Part shown: piece by piece, positions 34,149-42,754 of the stretch
Numbering within the stretch: the stretch's first letter is position 1
How the letters are laid out: the number at the start of each line of letters is the position of its first letter
From: Archangium gephyra
GTDB lineage: Bacteria; Myxococcota; Myxococcia; Myxococcales; Myxococcaceae
NCBI RefSeq assembly: GCF_001027285.1
Contig: NZ_CP011509.1
Coordinates: 856,501-920,500, forward strand
Direction: 5' to 3'
DNA length: 64,000 nt
The notes under the pieces: model-generated
The model's input: the letters and a program-made list of their open reading frames with translations, nothing else
What the model was told of the DNA's origin: nothing
The model's database searches: none
Program-made: the position numbers and the translations under genes

Positions 34149-35497
34149 CTCAATTCCCGCGGGAGCAGGATGCGCAGCTGTGCCCCTCCGGTGGGCCGGT
34201 TGTGGCGCTCCAGCGTGCCGCCGCTCGCGCGGATGAGACACTCGGAGGTGTACAGGCCCAGCCCCGTGCCGTTCGGCTTGGTGGTGGACAACCCCTCGAT
34301 GGGGGCCTTCAGCTTCTCCGCGGGGAAGCCCGGCCCGTCATCGGCGATGAGCAGCTCCAGCCGCCCGCTGTACGGCTCGGAGCGCGCGAGGATGTCCACC
34401 TGCGCGGCGCCCTGCTGGCCATTGCCCTCGCACGCGTTGAGCACGAGGTTCTCCACCACCCGCCGCAGCGTGGTGGCGCCCCCGCGCAGCAGCGCGTGCG
34501 TGGCCTGGTCCTCCACCTTCACCTGGATGTCCACGTCCGGGAAGCGCCAGCCGAGGCTCGTGCGCACCGACTCCAGCACCGGCACCAGGTGCACGTTCTC
34601 CGGCTCGTGGCTCACCGAGCGCCGCCCCTTCTGGCGGATCTCGATGACCATCTCCCGGATGCGCGCCAGCCCCTCGTTGACCTCGCGCACCAGCTCCTCG
34701 AACTCGGCGCGCGGCAGGGCATTGCGCTGCACGCCCATGACCGAGAGCATGTCCGCCGCGGCGCTCACGCTCATCAACGTGTTGTTGATGTCGTGGTTGT
34801 AGCCAAGAATCTGCACCAGGGCCTGGGACAGACGGCCCACGTCGCGCTCCTGCTGCTCCAGCATCTGCGCCTGCACGGCGGCGCGCAGTTGCTCCGCCTC
34901 GGCGCGGGCCAGGTCGTGCCGCAGGGCGAAGCTGCCCGTGTACAGCTCGAGCATGATGGCCAGCGGCCCCATGACGGCGAAGAGGGCCCCGTGCTCCTCG
35001 CTGCGCGACAGCAGCGCCGCCAGCCCCAGCGCCACCGCCGAGCCCAGCGCGAGGAAGGGCTGCGTGGGCGCCACGCGGTGGAGGCGGCCGTGGTAGCCGG
35101 TGGTGAAGAGCAGCACCGCTCCGAACACCACGGCCCCCGGCATCTTCGCCAGGGCCATCAGCGCGGCCAGGTAGAACTGCAGGGCGGCCGTGCCCACCAC
35201 CAGGTACAGCCAGCCCCACCACTCCAGGCGCTGGCGGCCCCGGTGCAGCAGCGCGAAGACGATACCCAGCACCAGGCTCGGTGCCAGGCACGCCAGCGCC
35301 TCGAGGAAGGGCAGGTCGAAGAAACTCTTGGCGCCCGGAGCCCACACCGCGAGCGCCAGCACCGCCGGGATGACCAGGGCGGAGCTCAGCCACGCCTGCA
35401 ACGACGCGGCGGCCAGCACCTCCTGGGGGTCCTGCGAGCGCACCCAGCGCTTGAAGGAGTCGTGGACGAGCTGACGCCAGCGGGGCAGAGGGCTCAT
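34145..35497 (-). CDS. Membrane histidine kinase
   Basis: A 450-residue kinase with about six hydrophobic helices between ~30 and 190 and a coiled coil (~195-225). The H-box is of the HDxNN type (LGYNHDINNTLMS, His235); the N-box NLVLNACEGNG, G1 DDGPGFPAEK and G2 GTGLGLYTSE are intact. It overlaps its upstream neighbour (35494-35886) and its downstream neighbour (33426-34148) by 4 bases each. The only receiver in the operon lacks its phospho-acceptor, so the true partner is elsewhere or signalling does not use phosphotransfer to that receiver. Confidence 0.9.
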   Translation of the reverse strand: MSPLPRWRQLVHDSFKRWVRSQDPQEVLAAASLQAWLSSALVIPAVLALAVWAPGAKSFFDLPFLEALACLAPSLVLGIVFALLHRGRQRLEWWGWLYLVVGTAALQFYLAALMALAKMPGAVVFGAVLLFTTGYHGRLHRVAPTQPFLALGSAVALGLAALLSRSEEHGALFAVMGPLAIMLELYTGSFALRHDLARAEAEQLRAAVQAQMLEQQERDVGRLSQALVQILGYNHDINNTLMSVSAAADMLSVMGVQRNALPRAEFEELVREVNEGLARIREMVIEIRQKGRRSVSHEPENVHLVPVLESVRTSLGWRFPDVDIQVKVEDQATHALLRGGATTLRRVVENLVLNACEGNGQQGAAQVDILARSEPYSGRLELLIADDGPGFPAEKLKAPIEGLSTTKPNGTGLGLYTSECLIRASGGTLERHNRPTGGAQLRILLPRELR

Positions 35498-35886
35498 AAG
35501 GTCGCGGTCAGATAGAAGCCCGCCGCCTTGTTGATGGCGTTGGCTTCCCGGCCCACCTGTTCCACGCGGCGCTTGAGCTCATTGAAGATGTCCGGGTTGC
35601 CCCGGTGCACCACCTTCACCTCCACCGTGCCACCGGCCAGCACCTGGTGGATGGCCTCGAGGATGGGCATCACCTCGGGGCTGATCTCCAACGCGCCGTC
35701 GGGACCTTCCACGGCGCCGAGCTCTTGGATGCGCATCAAGTACTCGCTGAGCGAGGAAGCGACGTTCAATCCCACCACACGGGGCCCACGGATGTCGTTG
35801 TAGCTCATTGCGGCCTTGCCTCCGCCGGTCCAGGGGACCGGACTGTTGTCTGTTTGATTCGGGGGGTCGTGGGGGGGACTGTTCAT
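35494..35886 (-). CDS. Small operon protein of unknown function
   Basis: A 130-residue protein if started at ATG 35886, which overlaps the receiver stop by 4 bases as at every other junction in this operon; an internal ATG at 35808 would give 104 residues. The first ~26 residues are Pro/Asn-rich and probably unstructured. The rest contains NVASSLSEYLMRIQELGAVE, a central PILEAIHQVLAGGTVEVKVVHRG and a final helix (ELKRRVEQVGREANAINKAA). I do not recognise the family. Its place between receiver and kinase suggests an adaptor or sensor role. Confidence 0.7.
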   Translation of the reverse strand: MNSPPHDPPNQTDNSPVPWTGGGKAAMSYNDIRGPRVVGLNVASSLSEYLMRIQELGAVEGPDGALEISPEVMPILEAIHQVLAGGTVEVKVVHRGNPDIFNELKRRVEQVGREANAINKAAGFYLTATL

Positions 35887-36251
35887 GGGCGCGGGTGGCT
35901 CGGGCCGGGGGTGGACAGCAGGGCCTCCAGCTCGCGGCGGCCGAAGGGCTTGGCCTGGAACCATTGGAGACCGGGCTGCTCGATGAAGTCGGGAGGGCAG
36001 TGCGTGCCGGAGATGAGGACGCGGCGCGCGTGGGGCACGTGGGCCTCGGCCCAGCGCAGGAAGCCGGTGCCCGTCTCGCCCGCGTCCAGGTGCTGGGCGG
36101 CGAGGATGATGTCCACGGCCGGCTCCGTCTCGAGGGCGGCGCGGGCCTGGGCGGTGGAGGTGGGCCGGAGCACCTCGTGGCCGAGCACCCGCAGGGTGCG
36201 CTCCAGTCCCCGGGACACCCGGGCATCACAGTCCAGCACCAGCACCTTCAT
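35883..36251 (-). CDS. Pseudo-receiver domain protein
   Basis: A 122-residue stand-alone REC domain. The acidic pair (VLDCDA), the Ser of VLISG and the Lys of AKPFG are present. The strand that should end in the phospho-acceptor Asp reads VDIILAAQHLDAGE, placing Ala52 at the acceptor position. It therefore probably cannot be phosphorylated in the usual way and may act as a constitutive or ligand-gated interaction domain. It overlaps its neighbours on both sides by 4 bases. Confidence 0.82.
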   Translation of the reverse strand: MKVLVLDCDARVSRGLERTLRVLGHEVLRPTSTAQARAALETEPAVDIILAAQHLDAGETGTGFLRWAEAHVPHARRVLISGTHCPPDFIEQPGLQWFQAKPFGRRELEALLSTPGPSHPRP

Positions 36252-37129
36252 GGGGTGGCCTCCTGGCGGGAGGCAGGGGCGTGGAACCAGTCGTGTGGAG
36301 GCGCGAGGTAGAGGCCGCCGCTCACGGCCAGGGCGTAGCGGAGCAGGGCGTCCGGCGTCTGGCCGCCCACGCCCAGCAGCGCGTCCAGCGAGCGCTGGTA
36401 GTAGTCCGGATCCGCGGAAGCGGAGACGAAGGCCAGGCCCTCCTCGCCGCCGTGGCGGAAGGGGAAGCCGCGGCGGATGAGGAGCTGATTCTCCCCGGCA
36501 CCGGAGGCGCGAGCGCGGTGGATGTGGGCCTCGGCGGGCGCGTCCGTGACGAGCTCTCCGTCGCGGGTGCGGCCCACCACGCGCTCCTGGGCCTGGGGCT
36601 TGAGGCGGCCGAAGCGCTCCAGGTCCTTCTGGAAGCGCAGGTAGAGCAGCCAGGAAGCGCCGGCCAGGGCCCCCGAGGGCACGAGCGCGGCGCGACGCAC
36701 CTGCTCGCGGGTGGGGCGCAGCAGACCGTCGCGGAAGCCGAAGGCGTCACGGCCCTCGCCGATGCGGCCGCCGAGCACCTCCTCCTCGAGCGACAGCACC
36801 GCCTTGGAGTGGGCGAGCACCCGGCGCAGGGCCCACAGCAGCAGCTCGCGGCCCTCGGCGCTCACCTGGACGAGCACGTGGGACTGGGTGGAGGGGAAGC
36901 GCGCGGTGGGGCCCTGGCGGGGCAGCAGCGCGGAGGGAGCGGGAGCGCCGGGGAGCAGTGTGGGCTGCAGGCCGAGCACCGTGTGCAGGCCCTCGGTGGC
37001 GCTCAGCTCGGCGTAGAGGGTGGACAGCACGTCCCGCAGCTGGGAGAGCGCCACGTTGCGGCTGAGCCGGAGAACGGCGACGGCACTGAACGCTCCAGGC
37101 GAATGAAAGAGCCCTTCCTGTGGCCGCAT
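36248..37129 (-). CDS. DyP-type heme peroxidase
   Basis: A 293-residue dye-decolorising peroxidase. The family signature GFRDG (catalytic Asp of G-x-x-D-G) lies near residue 130. The HIHRARASG segment carries the proximal heme His, and LLIRRGFPF the distal Arg region, followed by GEEGLAFVSASADP. There is no Tat or Sec signal, so it is cytoplasmic or an encapsulin cargo type. ATG 37129 is chosen over a GTG 24 bases upstream. It is the first gene of a five-gene operon (36248 down to 33426), which ties peroxide or heme chemistry to the following signalling genes. Confidence 0.85.
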   Translation of the reverse strand: MRPQEGLFHSPGAFSAVAVLRLSRNVALSQLRDVLSTLYAELSATEGLHTVLGLQPTLLPGAPAPSALLPRQGPTARFPSTQSHVLVQVSAEGRELLLWALRRVLAHSKAVLSLEEEVLGGRIGEGRDAFGFRDGLLRPTREQVRRAALVPSGALAGASWLLYLRFQKDLERFGRLKPQAQERVVGRTRDGELVTDAPAEAHIHRARASGAGENQLLIRRGFPFRHGGEEGLAFVSASADPDYYQRSLDALLGVGGQTPDALLRYALAVSGGLYLAPPHDWFHAPASRQEATP

Positions 37130-37263
37130 CGCTCTGTCCCCCCACCCTCGCACCGATGTTCCGGCACGGAAGGTTGCGTGTGCACGGCGGTTTCACGGCC
37201 GCCGTGCATGGACAAGCAGAACCCATGGGGTCGCATGATGTCAAAGGGGGTACGGAAAGAATG

Positions 37264-37839
37264 TCATTTCCGTGGCGTCTCATTGCCCCAGAGGAGGGCC
37301 AGCTGCAACTCGAGTGCTTCGAAGGGCTCGGCGCGAACCCGGACCGGGCCCGAGTGAGGCGTCATCGGGACGTAGTGGGTTTCCTCTAGCCGGAACACTT
37401 CCAACGTGCGGGCAATCGGGTCCACCAGCCACACGTGCCGCACGCCCTCGCGTGCGTACACCGGCAGCTTCGCCTTGCGGTCCAGGTTTCGTGTGGAGGG
37501 GGAGAGCACCTCGCAGAGCCAGTCAGGAGCCAGCGTGGCGGCCGCTGTGCGTGGAACCTCTGGCATTCGTTCGTGCCGCCAACCCGCGATGTCTGGAACC
37601 AGCACGTCCTCGCTCAGGTGCAGCTCGGGTTCCATCAACAGGTGCCAGCCTCCAGGCCCGCCCCGTCCCTTGCCGAATGGGCCCATCAACTCGAAGAAAA
37701 GCTCTCCGGCAGCGAACGCGTGCGGAAGGGCGGGCCGGGGGCTGGCATACAACACCCCATCGATGAGCTCCCCGACGACGTGCGCCGGGAGCGCCTCCAG
37801 GTCCGCGTAGCTCGCCTTGCGCTGTCGGCTGCCGCCCAT
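37264..37839 (-). CDS. Uma2-family nuclease-like protein, second copy
   Basis: A 191-residue paralogue of the protein at 28242-28799 with the same landmarks: GELIDGVLYA, LVPDIAGWRHER, DWLCEVLSPST and YAREGVRHVWLVDPI. Start ATG 37839 gives an N-terminus (MGGSRQRKASY) matching the other copy (MSGSRRKATY); a 24-residue extension is open but not conserved. The two copies lie ~9 kb apart in unrelated surroundings. Confidence 0.88.
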   Translation of the reverse strand: MGGSRQRKASYADLEALPAHVVGELIDGVLYASPRPALPHAFAAGELFFELMGPFGKGRGGPGGWHLLMEPELHLSEDVLVPDIAGWRHERMPEVPRTAAATLAPDWLCEVLSPSTRNLDRKAKLPVYAREGVRHVWLVDPIARTLEVFRLEETHYVPMTPHSGPVRVRAEPFEALELQLALLWGNETPRK

Positions 37840-38091
37840 GTCCGGAGCATGGGCAGCCAGAGGGCGCTCTTCAAGAGGAGTCCAGGGGAAGCCGCTCGAT
37901 TCAGGATCCATGCACCCACTCTATACCTTACGTCGGAAGTAGGGTAGGCCCAAAGCTCCGGACAGGTCATCCTCATGTCCGGGAGCCGAGCCTCTACCCG
38001 TCGTCCGCCCCGTCGCGGGGCAACCGTGCGGACGTGCCTGGCTGCCGGGCCTGGAAGCACCGCCCATCTTCCGACCGGAGGAGGCGCGTCC

Positions 38092-38994
38092 ATGGCGAAT
38101 CCCAGGCAGGTGAGCGAGCACGAGGCGCAAGGCGAGGTGGAGCGGGTCCTCCATGAGATGCGGCAGACGCTGCGGGTGACGGGGCTGGACGTGACGGTGC
38201 GCACGTGGGCGGGCTTCGAGCGCTTCCTGGTGGCGATGTGGGAGGCGATGGGGCCGAACACGGAGACGCGTGCCTTCGAGGCGGCGGCGGACGAGGTGCG
38301 GGCGCAGGCGGTGGAGGCCGCCGAGCGTCTGGGTCGGCTGGGCGCGTGGGAGGCGGCGGTGCTGGGAGACAGCCAGCGCTACCACGTGCGAGGGGCGCTG
38401 GAGCTGTACCACTACCTCAACCCGAAGATGCTGGTGTTCACCTCGGCGGTGAAGCTGGCCCTGCAGGACGAGCACGTGGGGGCGCTGCAGCCGCTAGGGA
38501 GCGCGGAGCGGGTGGAGCGGGGGGCTCCGGCGCGGATGATGGCGATGGAGGCCGTGGACGAGCGGCCGGACGACGCGCGGCTGCGGGGACTCTTCAAGGA
38601 CATCCAGGAGACGGTGGGACCGCCCGCGTTGCCGGGAGAGTTCCGGGGGCTGGCGCTGTGGCCCGGGTACCTGGAAGCCGCGTGGGAGCGGCTGAAGCCG
38701 AGGATGAGGACGGAGGAGTGGGCCCGCGCCTGTGACACGCTGCTGGAGACGTCGAGGCGGCTGGCGAGGCGTCTTCCCTACGAGGTGGCGCTGTCGAAGG
38801 AGCGGCTGGAGGTGCTGCGCGAGGACGCGGAGCTCATCCAGCGGGTGACGGTGCAGAGCGAGTGGCGGCTGCCGGTGCTGGTGCTCGGGATGGCGACGCT
38901 GGTGGGCGACGTGGGAGACCTCGAGCGGCGGTTGCCCTTCCCGGCGGAGGCGCGCCTGGTGCCGGACTTCGTGGTGGCGGAGGAGCTGCGATGA
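38092..38994 (+). CDS. DehI-like halocarboxylic acid dehalogenase family protein
   Basis: A 300-residue all-helical protein built of two similar halves, as in DehI 2-haloacid dehalogenases. These enzymes hydrolyse the C-halogen bond by direct water attack. Recognisable parts are residues VRTWAGFERFLVAMWEAM, ALELYHYLNPKMLV and LPGEFRGLALWPGYLEAAW. ATG 38092 has GGAGGAGG upstream. The stop overlaps the next gene (ATGA), which encodes a haloalkane-dehalogenase-like hydrolase, so the pair probably acts on one substrate. I recognise the family but cannot confirm the catalytic Asp. Confidence 0.78.
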   Translation: MANPRQVSEHEAQGEVERVLHEMRQTLRVTGLDVTVRTWAGFERFLVAMWEAMGPNTETRAFEAAADEVRAQAVEAAERLGRLGAWEAAVLGDSQRYHVRGALELYHYLNPKMLVFTSAVKLALQDEHVGALQPLGSAERVERGAPARMMAMEAVDERPDDARLRGLFKDIQETVGPPALPGEFRGLALWPGYLEAAWERLKPRMRTEEWARACDTLLETSRRLARRLPYEVALSKERLEVLREDAELIQRVTVQSEWRLPVLVLGMATLVGDVGDLERRLPFPAEARLVPDFVVAEELR

Positions 38995-39863
38995 ACTGGC
39001 GCGAGTACCAGGCGGGACAGCGGGTGGTGGAGCTGGGCCACCGTTTCATCAGCTACGTGGACGAGGGGCGGGGCGCTCCGCTGGTGCTGCTGCATGGGAT
39101 TCCCACATGGGGCTTCCTGTGGAGCGGGCTGCTGCCGGCGCTGTCCATGACGCACCGGGTGCTGATTCCGGACCTGCTGGGGTACGGGTACTCGGACAGG
39201 CGCGAGGGCTTCGACCGGTCCATCGCGCGGCAGGCCGAGGCGCTGGATGCGTGGATGGACCGGCTGGGCGTGCGGGACGCGGTGGTGGTGGGGCACGACA
39301 TCGGCGGAGGCATCGCGCAGCACCTGGCCATCCGCTTCCCGCGGCGCGTGTCACGGCTGTGCCTGATGAACAGCATCTGCTTCGACTCGTGGCCCATCGA
39401 GATGATGGTGCAGCTGGGACACCCGGGGGTGGTGCGGCGGCTGTCGGCGCAGGCGCTGCAGCGGATGTTGAAGCTGGCGCTGAAGCGGACGGGCTTCGCG
39501 ACGGCTCCGCCGGACGGAGTGTTGGACGGGCTGCTGGCGCCCTACGCGACGGAGGTGGGGAAGACGTCCCTGGTGCGCGACGCGGCGGCGCTGGACACCA
39601 ACCAGACGCAGGAGTTGGTGCCGAGGCTGCCGCACCTGGGCGTGCCCACGCGAATCATCTGGGGCGTGGAGGACACCTTCCAGCCGGTGAAGTGGGGCGA
39701 GCGGCTGGCGTGGGCGATTCCGGGCGCGAAGCTCGTGCGGGTGGAGCATGCCCGGCACTTCGTCATGTGGGACGATCCGCACGCGGTGATGACGGCGCTC
39801 TACGCGTTCCTCGGGGTGGAGGAGCGGCCCCAACTGGAGGGCCTTCAGGGTTCATCGATCTGA
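38991..39863 (+). CDS. Alpha/beta hydrolase, haloalkane-dehalogenase-like
   Basis: A 290-residue hydrolase. The oxyanion segment is LLHGIPTWGFLW, and the nucleophile elbow GHDIGGG carries Asp103, not Ser, as in haloalkane dehalogenases and epoxide hydrolases. An acid in WGVEDTFQP and the catalytic His in VEHARHFVMW complete the triad. It is coupled to the DehI-like gene by a 4-base overlap, and its 3' end overlaps the convergent gene by 19 bases. Trp next to the nucleophile, typical of true haloalkane dehalogenases (HDW), is replaced by Ile, so an epoxide or ester substrate is also possible. Confidence 0.82.
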   Translation: MNWREYQAGQRVVELGHRFISYVDEGRGAPLVLLHGIPTWGFLWSGLLPALSMTHRVLIPDLLGYGYSDRREGFDRSIARQAEALDAWMDRLGVRDAVVVGHDIGGGIAQHLAIRFPRRVSRLCLMNSICFDSWPIEMMVQLGHPGVVRRLSAQALQRMLKLALKRTGFATAPPDGVLDGLLAPYATEVGKTSLVRDAAALDTNQTQELVPRLPHLGVPTRIIWGVEDTFQPVKWGERLAWAIPGAKLVRVEHARHFVMWDDPHAVMTALYAFLGVEERPQLEGLQGSSI

Positions 39864-42706
39864 GCGAAGCTGGCCGCATCCAGCCAATGGAGCTTGCCGC
39901 AGCCTTCGGGGACGAGGGGGAGGTGGAGCGTCTTTCCCTCGCGTCGCACCGTGATGCGCACGTCCTGGCTGATGCCGCTGAGCATCTCGAACAGGTGCTT
40001 GTGGTCGCGAAGGGGCTTGCCCCCCACGGCGATGATCCAATCGCCAATCACGAACTCCCGGCAGGAAATCCCGAGGCAGCGGGTCACGATGGCGCCGCCC
40101 GTGGCCTGCCCGCCACGCCAGCCGCTCAGCCCGGCCAGGGCCAGCGCGAGATTGGACCGGACCTTCCGGGTATTCGAGTGGTCCTCACCGAGGCTCTGCT
40201 CGGCGATGGCGAGTGCCCGGCGCAGATACCCCGCCGCGCCCACGCCATCACCTCCCTGGGCCAGGACCGTACCGATGTTGTTCAGCACGAAGAGGAGGTC
40301 CGGGTGGTTGCGGCCGCGGAACTTCTCATGGAGGGCGAGGGCCCGCTGCTGCAGGGCCAGGCCTCGCGCGCGCTCCCCCTGGTCCACCAGCAGACCGGCC
40401 AGGTTGGCCAGCAGATAGGGGACCTGGGGATTCTCGGGTCCGAGCGCTTTCTCGGAGATGGAGATCGCCCGCTCGTAATGGGCCAGGGCTTCCTCGCGAT
40501 GGCCTTGTCTGTAATGCATCAGCCCGAGGTTGTTCAGCGCGATGGCGACATCGGGATGCGCCCGTCCAAGCGCCCTCTCGGCGAGGAGCAACGCTTGTTG
40601 GAAATGCGCCTGGGCTTCCGGGTACTGGCCCTGCTCGTCGAGCACGTGGCCGAGGTTGTTGAGGATGACGCCGCGGGTATTGGGGTTGCCCCCGCCCGGT
40701 GCCTTGTCGGCGATGGCGAGTGCCCGCCGGTGATACGCCAGGGCCGCTTCCAACTCGCCCTGGGCGCTGAGTGCCGTGCCGAGGTTGTTCAGGGGGCGGA
40801 TGGCCTCGAGGTGCTCCGGGCCGTAGGTCTTCTCGACGAGCTCGAGCCCTTGTTGGAAGGCGGTGCGGGCCGCCGTGTAGTCGCCCTGGGCCATGAGCAC
40901 GTGGCCCACGCTGCTCAGGTAGGTGACGAGCGCCGGGTGGTTCTCTCCGAGCCGCCTGCGCATGAGGGCGAGCGCCTGCCACTGATGCTCCAAGGCTCCC
41001 GCGAGGTCTCCCTGCTCCATGAGGGCATTGCCGATCAGCGATAGGCTCGTGACCTCCTGCGGGCTCCCGCTGCCTCGCACCCGCGCCAGGGCCTGCCGGC
41101 TGTAGCGCAGCGAGCGCTCGAGGTCCGGCAGGTAGAGGTAGGCCCTCGCGAGCACCAGCTCGAGCGACTCCACGTTGCGCTCCTGCTCCAGCACGTGCTC
41201 GGCGGATTTCTCGAAGAAGCGCGCCGCCAGGGCGTACTGCTCCTGCTCATGGAAGTGCAGCCCCAGCGCGAACTGGATGAGCTGGAAGGGCTCGGTGGCG
41301 CGCAGGGCGGGGAGATCCAGGTGCCCCAGGCTGGGCAGCTCCAGGGCGCGTTTGCTGCTGCGGCGGAAGCTGCGCTCCGCGCTGTACAGCGTTGCCCGGG
41401 GTTGCACCGTGTAGGGAGTGGAGGCCGGGCCGTTGAAGGCCTTGCCCCAGAGGATGACGTTCGCGCCGAGGGCCTGGGCCACGCGCTCGGCCCGCTCGTG
41501 GGTGTCCAGCGTGCAGCTCAGGCGGTGGAGCTCCAACGAGCCCTCGGGCACCTCGAGGTCCACCTCCTTCGGGTTGCGCAGCTCCTCCTCCTGGAAGCGC
41601 TCGAGGGCCTGGGCCACCTGCTCCGACACGGTCCGCGAGAAGTCCGGCTGCTGGGGCGAGGAGCCCTGGAAGCCGGCCACCAGCAGGTGCGTGGCCCCGG
41701 GATTCTTGAAGGGGCTCGGGCCGAGGTCCTCGCCGCACAGGCCCTCGGCCCCGGACCAGGGGCTCCAGGCGAGCACGCCGGCTCCCGCCGCCAGGGCGAG
41801 CACCGCCAGCCCCGCGGCCACGGGGGCCTTCCGGGGTGGACGTGGCAGCTCGAGCCCCTGCTCCAGGAAGTCCGCGAGGACGATCGCCGCCGTGCGCGAG
41901 GCGTACTCGTGGAAGTGGTCGTCCTTGAGCTCATCGCCGAAGTCGGAGATGCCCCGGATGACCAGCCAGGGGATGCCGTTGCGCTCGCAGGCCGCCATGA
42001 GGCCGGCCGCCTCCATCTCGCCCACCTCGGTCCTGCCGTCCAGCGAGCGGATCTCCAACAACTTGCCCGGGTCGCGCAGCAGCTTCTCGCCACTGGCGAT
42101 CGTCGCCGCCTTCACGGTCATCCGCGAGGCGACGTGCTCGCTGAAGAGCTTCTCGCGTCCCTCGGACGGCCGGGGGACGCTCCAGCCGCGCGCCTGGAAG
42201 CGCGTGTCGAGGCGCTGCGCCTCCGGCCGGTAGTGCACCACGTTCTGGTGCATGCCATGAGACGTCGTCCGGATCTCCGGGCGTGGCTCCGTGCGGCTGC
42301 CGCCCTCGGGGGTGCGCACGAGGGCGGCGGACTCGTAGGCCACCACGCGCTCGGAGAGGACGACTTCACCGATGCGGACCTTGCCGCGGATTCCCGCCGC
42401 GATGCCCACGAGCAGCACGGCCCGGGGGGCGTAGCGGGAGATGACCTCCTGCACCGCGGCGGCGGAGTTGTTGTTGCCCGCCCTGCCGATGCACGTGAGC
42501 AGCACCTCGTGGTCACGCCCCGCGAGCGTGGAGTGGACCGGGCCCCGGTAGGAGATGGTGCCTGTCTCATCCGTCTCGCGTGCGGCCGCTACCTCGGAGA
42601 GGCCCAGCGCCTGACGGACGGCGTAGAGCTCGGGAGGGATGACCGTCAGGATGGCGATGTCGACGGGAGGGCGGGCGAACCGTCGGAGGAGTCGAGGCCA
42701 GGCCAT
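39845..42706 (-). CDS. Nucleoside phosphorylase-TPR-PDZ fusion protein
   Basis: A 953-residue multidomain protein. Residues ~15-285 are a nucleoside phosphorylase/MTA-SAH nucleosidase-type domain (AILTVIPPELYAV, LLVGIAAGIRGKVRIGEVV, VGEMEAAGLMAAC, IRGISDFGDE). A single membrane helix follows at ~295-312 (AAGLAVLALAAGAGVLA). A ~140-residue region comes next, then about eight TPRs (~455-870; repeats such as NNLGLMHYRQGHREEALAHY) and a PDZ-like end (EFVIGDWIIAVGGKPLRDH). Fusion of this enzyme domain to TPRs is known from NLR-like and conflict-system proteins; membrane anchoring plus PDZ is unusual. The role is unknown. It could sense or deplete nucleosides in response to partner binding. Confidence 0.85.
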   Translation of the reverse strand: MAWPRLLRRFARPPVDIAILTVIPPELYAVRQALGLSEVAAARETDETGTISYRGPVHSTLAGRDHEVLLTCIGRAGNNNSAAAVQEVISRYAPRAVLLVGIAAGIRGKVRIGEVVLSERVVAYESAALVRTPEGGSRTEPRPEIRTTSHGMHQNVVHYRPEAQRLDTRFQARGWSVPRPSEGREKLFSEHVASRMTVKAATIASGEKLLRDPGKLLEIRSLDGRTEVGEMEAAGLMAACERNGIPWLVIRGISDFGDELKDDHFHEYASRTAAIVLADFLEQGLELPRPPRKAPVAAGLAVLALAAGAGVLAWSPWSGAEGLCGEDLGPSPFKNPGATHLLVAGFQGSSPQQPDFSRTVSEQVAQALERFQEEELRNPKEVDLEVPEGSLELHRLSCTLDTHERAERVAQALGANVILWGKAFNGPASTPYTVQPRATLYSAERSFRRSSKRALELPSLGHLDLPALRATEPFQLIQFALGLHFHEQEQYALAARFFEKSAEHVLEQERNVESLELVLARAYLYLPDLERSLRYSRQALARVRGSGSPQEVTSLSLIGNALMEQGDLAGALEHQWQALALMRRRLGENHPALVTYLSSVGHVLMAQGDYTAARTAFQQGLELVEKTYGPEHLEAIRPLNNLGTALSAQGELEAALAYHRRALAIADKAPGGGNPNTRGVILNNLGHVLDEQGQYPEAQAHFQQALLLAERALGRAHPDVAIALNNLGLMHYRQGHREEALAHYERAISISEKALGPENPQVPYLLANLAGLLVDQGERARGLALQQRALALHEKFRGRNHPDLLFVLNNIGTVLAQGGDGVGAAGYLRRALAIAEQSLGEDHSNTRKVRSNLALALAGLSGWRGGQATGGAIVTRCLGISCREFVIGDWIIAVGGKPLRDHKHLFEMLSGISQDVRITVRREGKTLHLPLVPEGCGKLHWLDAASFAQIDEP

Positions 42707-42754
42707 GGAGTGGTTCCACTGTAGCGCGCCTGGCTGACCGCACCGAGGGGGCGC

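Noticed and set aside
38991-39863. Calling the hydrolase a confirmed haloalkane dehalogenase
   Set aside because: The residue after the nucleophile Asp is Ile, not the halide-binding Trp usual in that family, so the substrate is left open.
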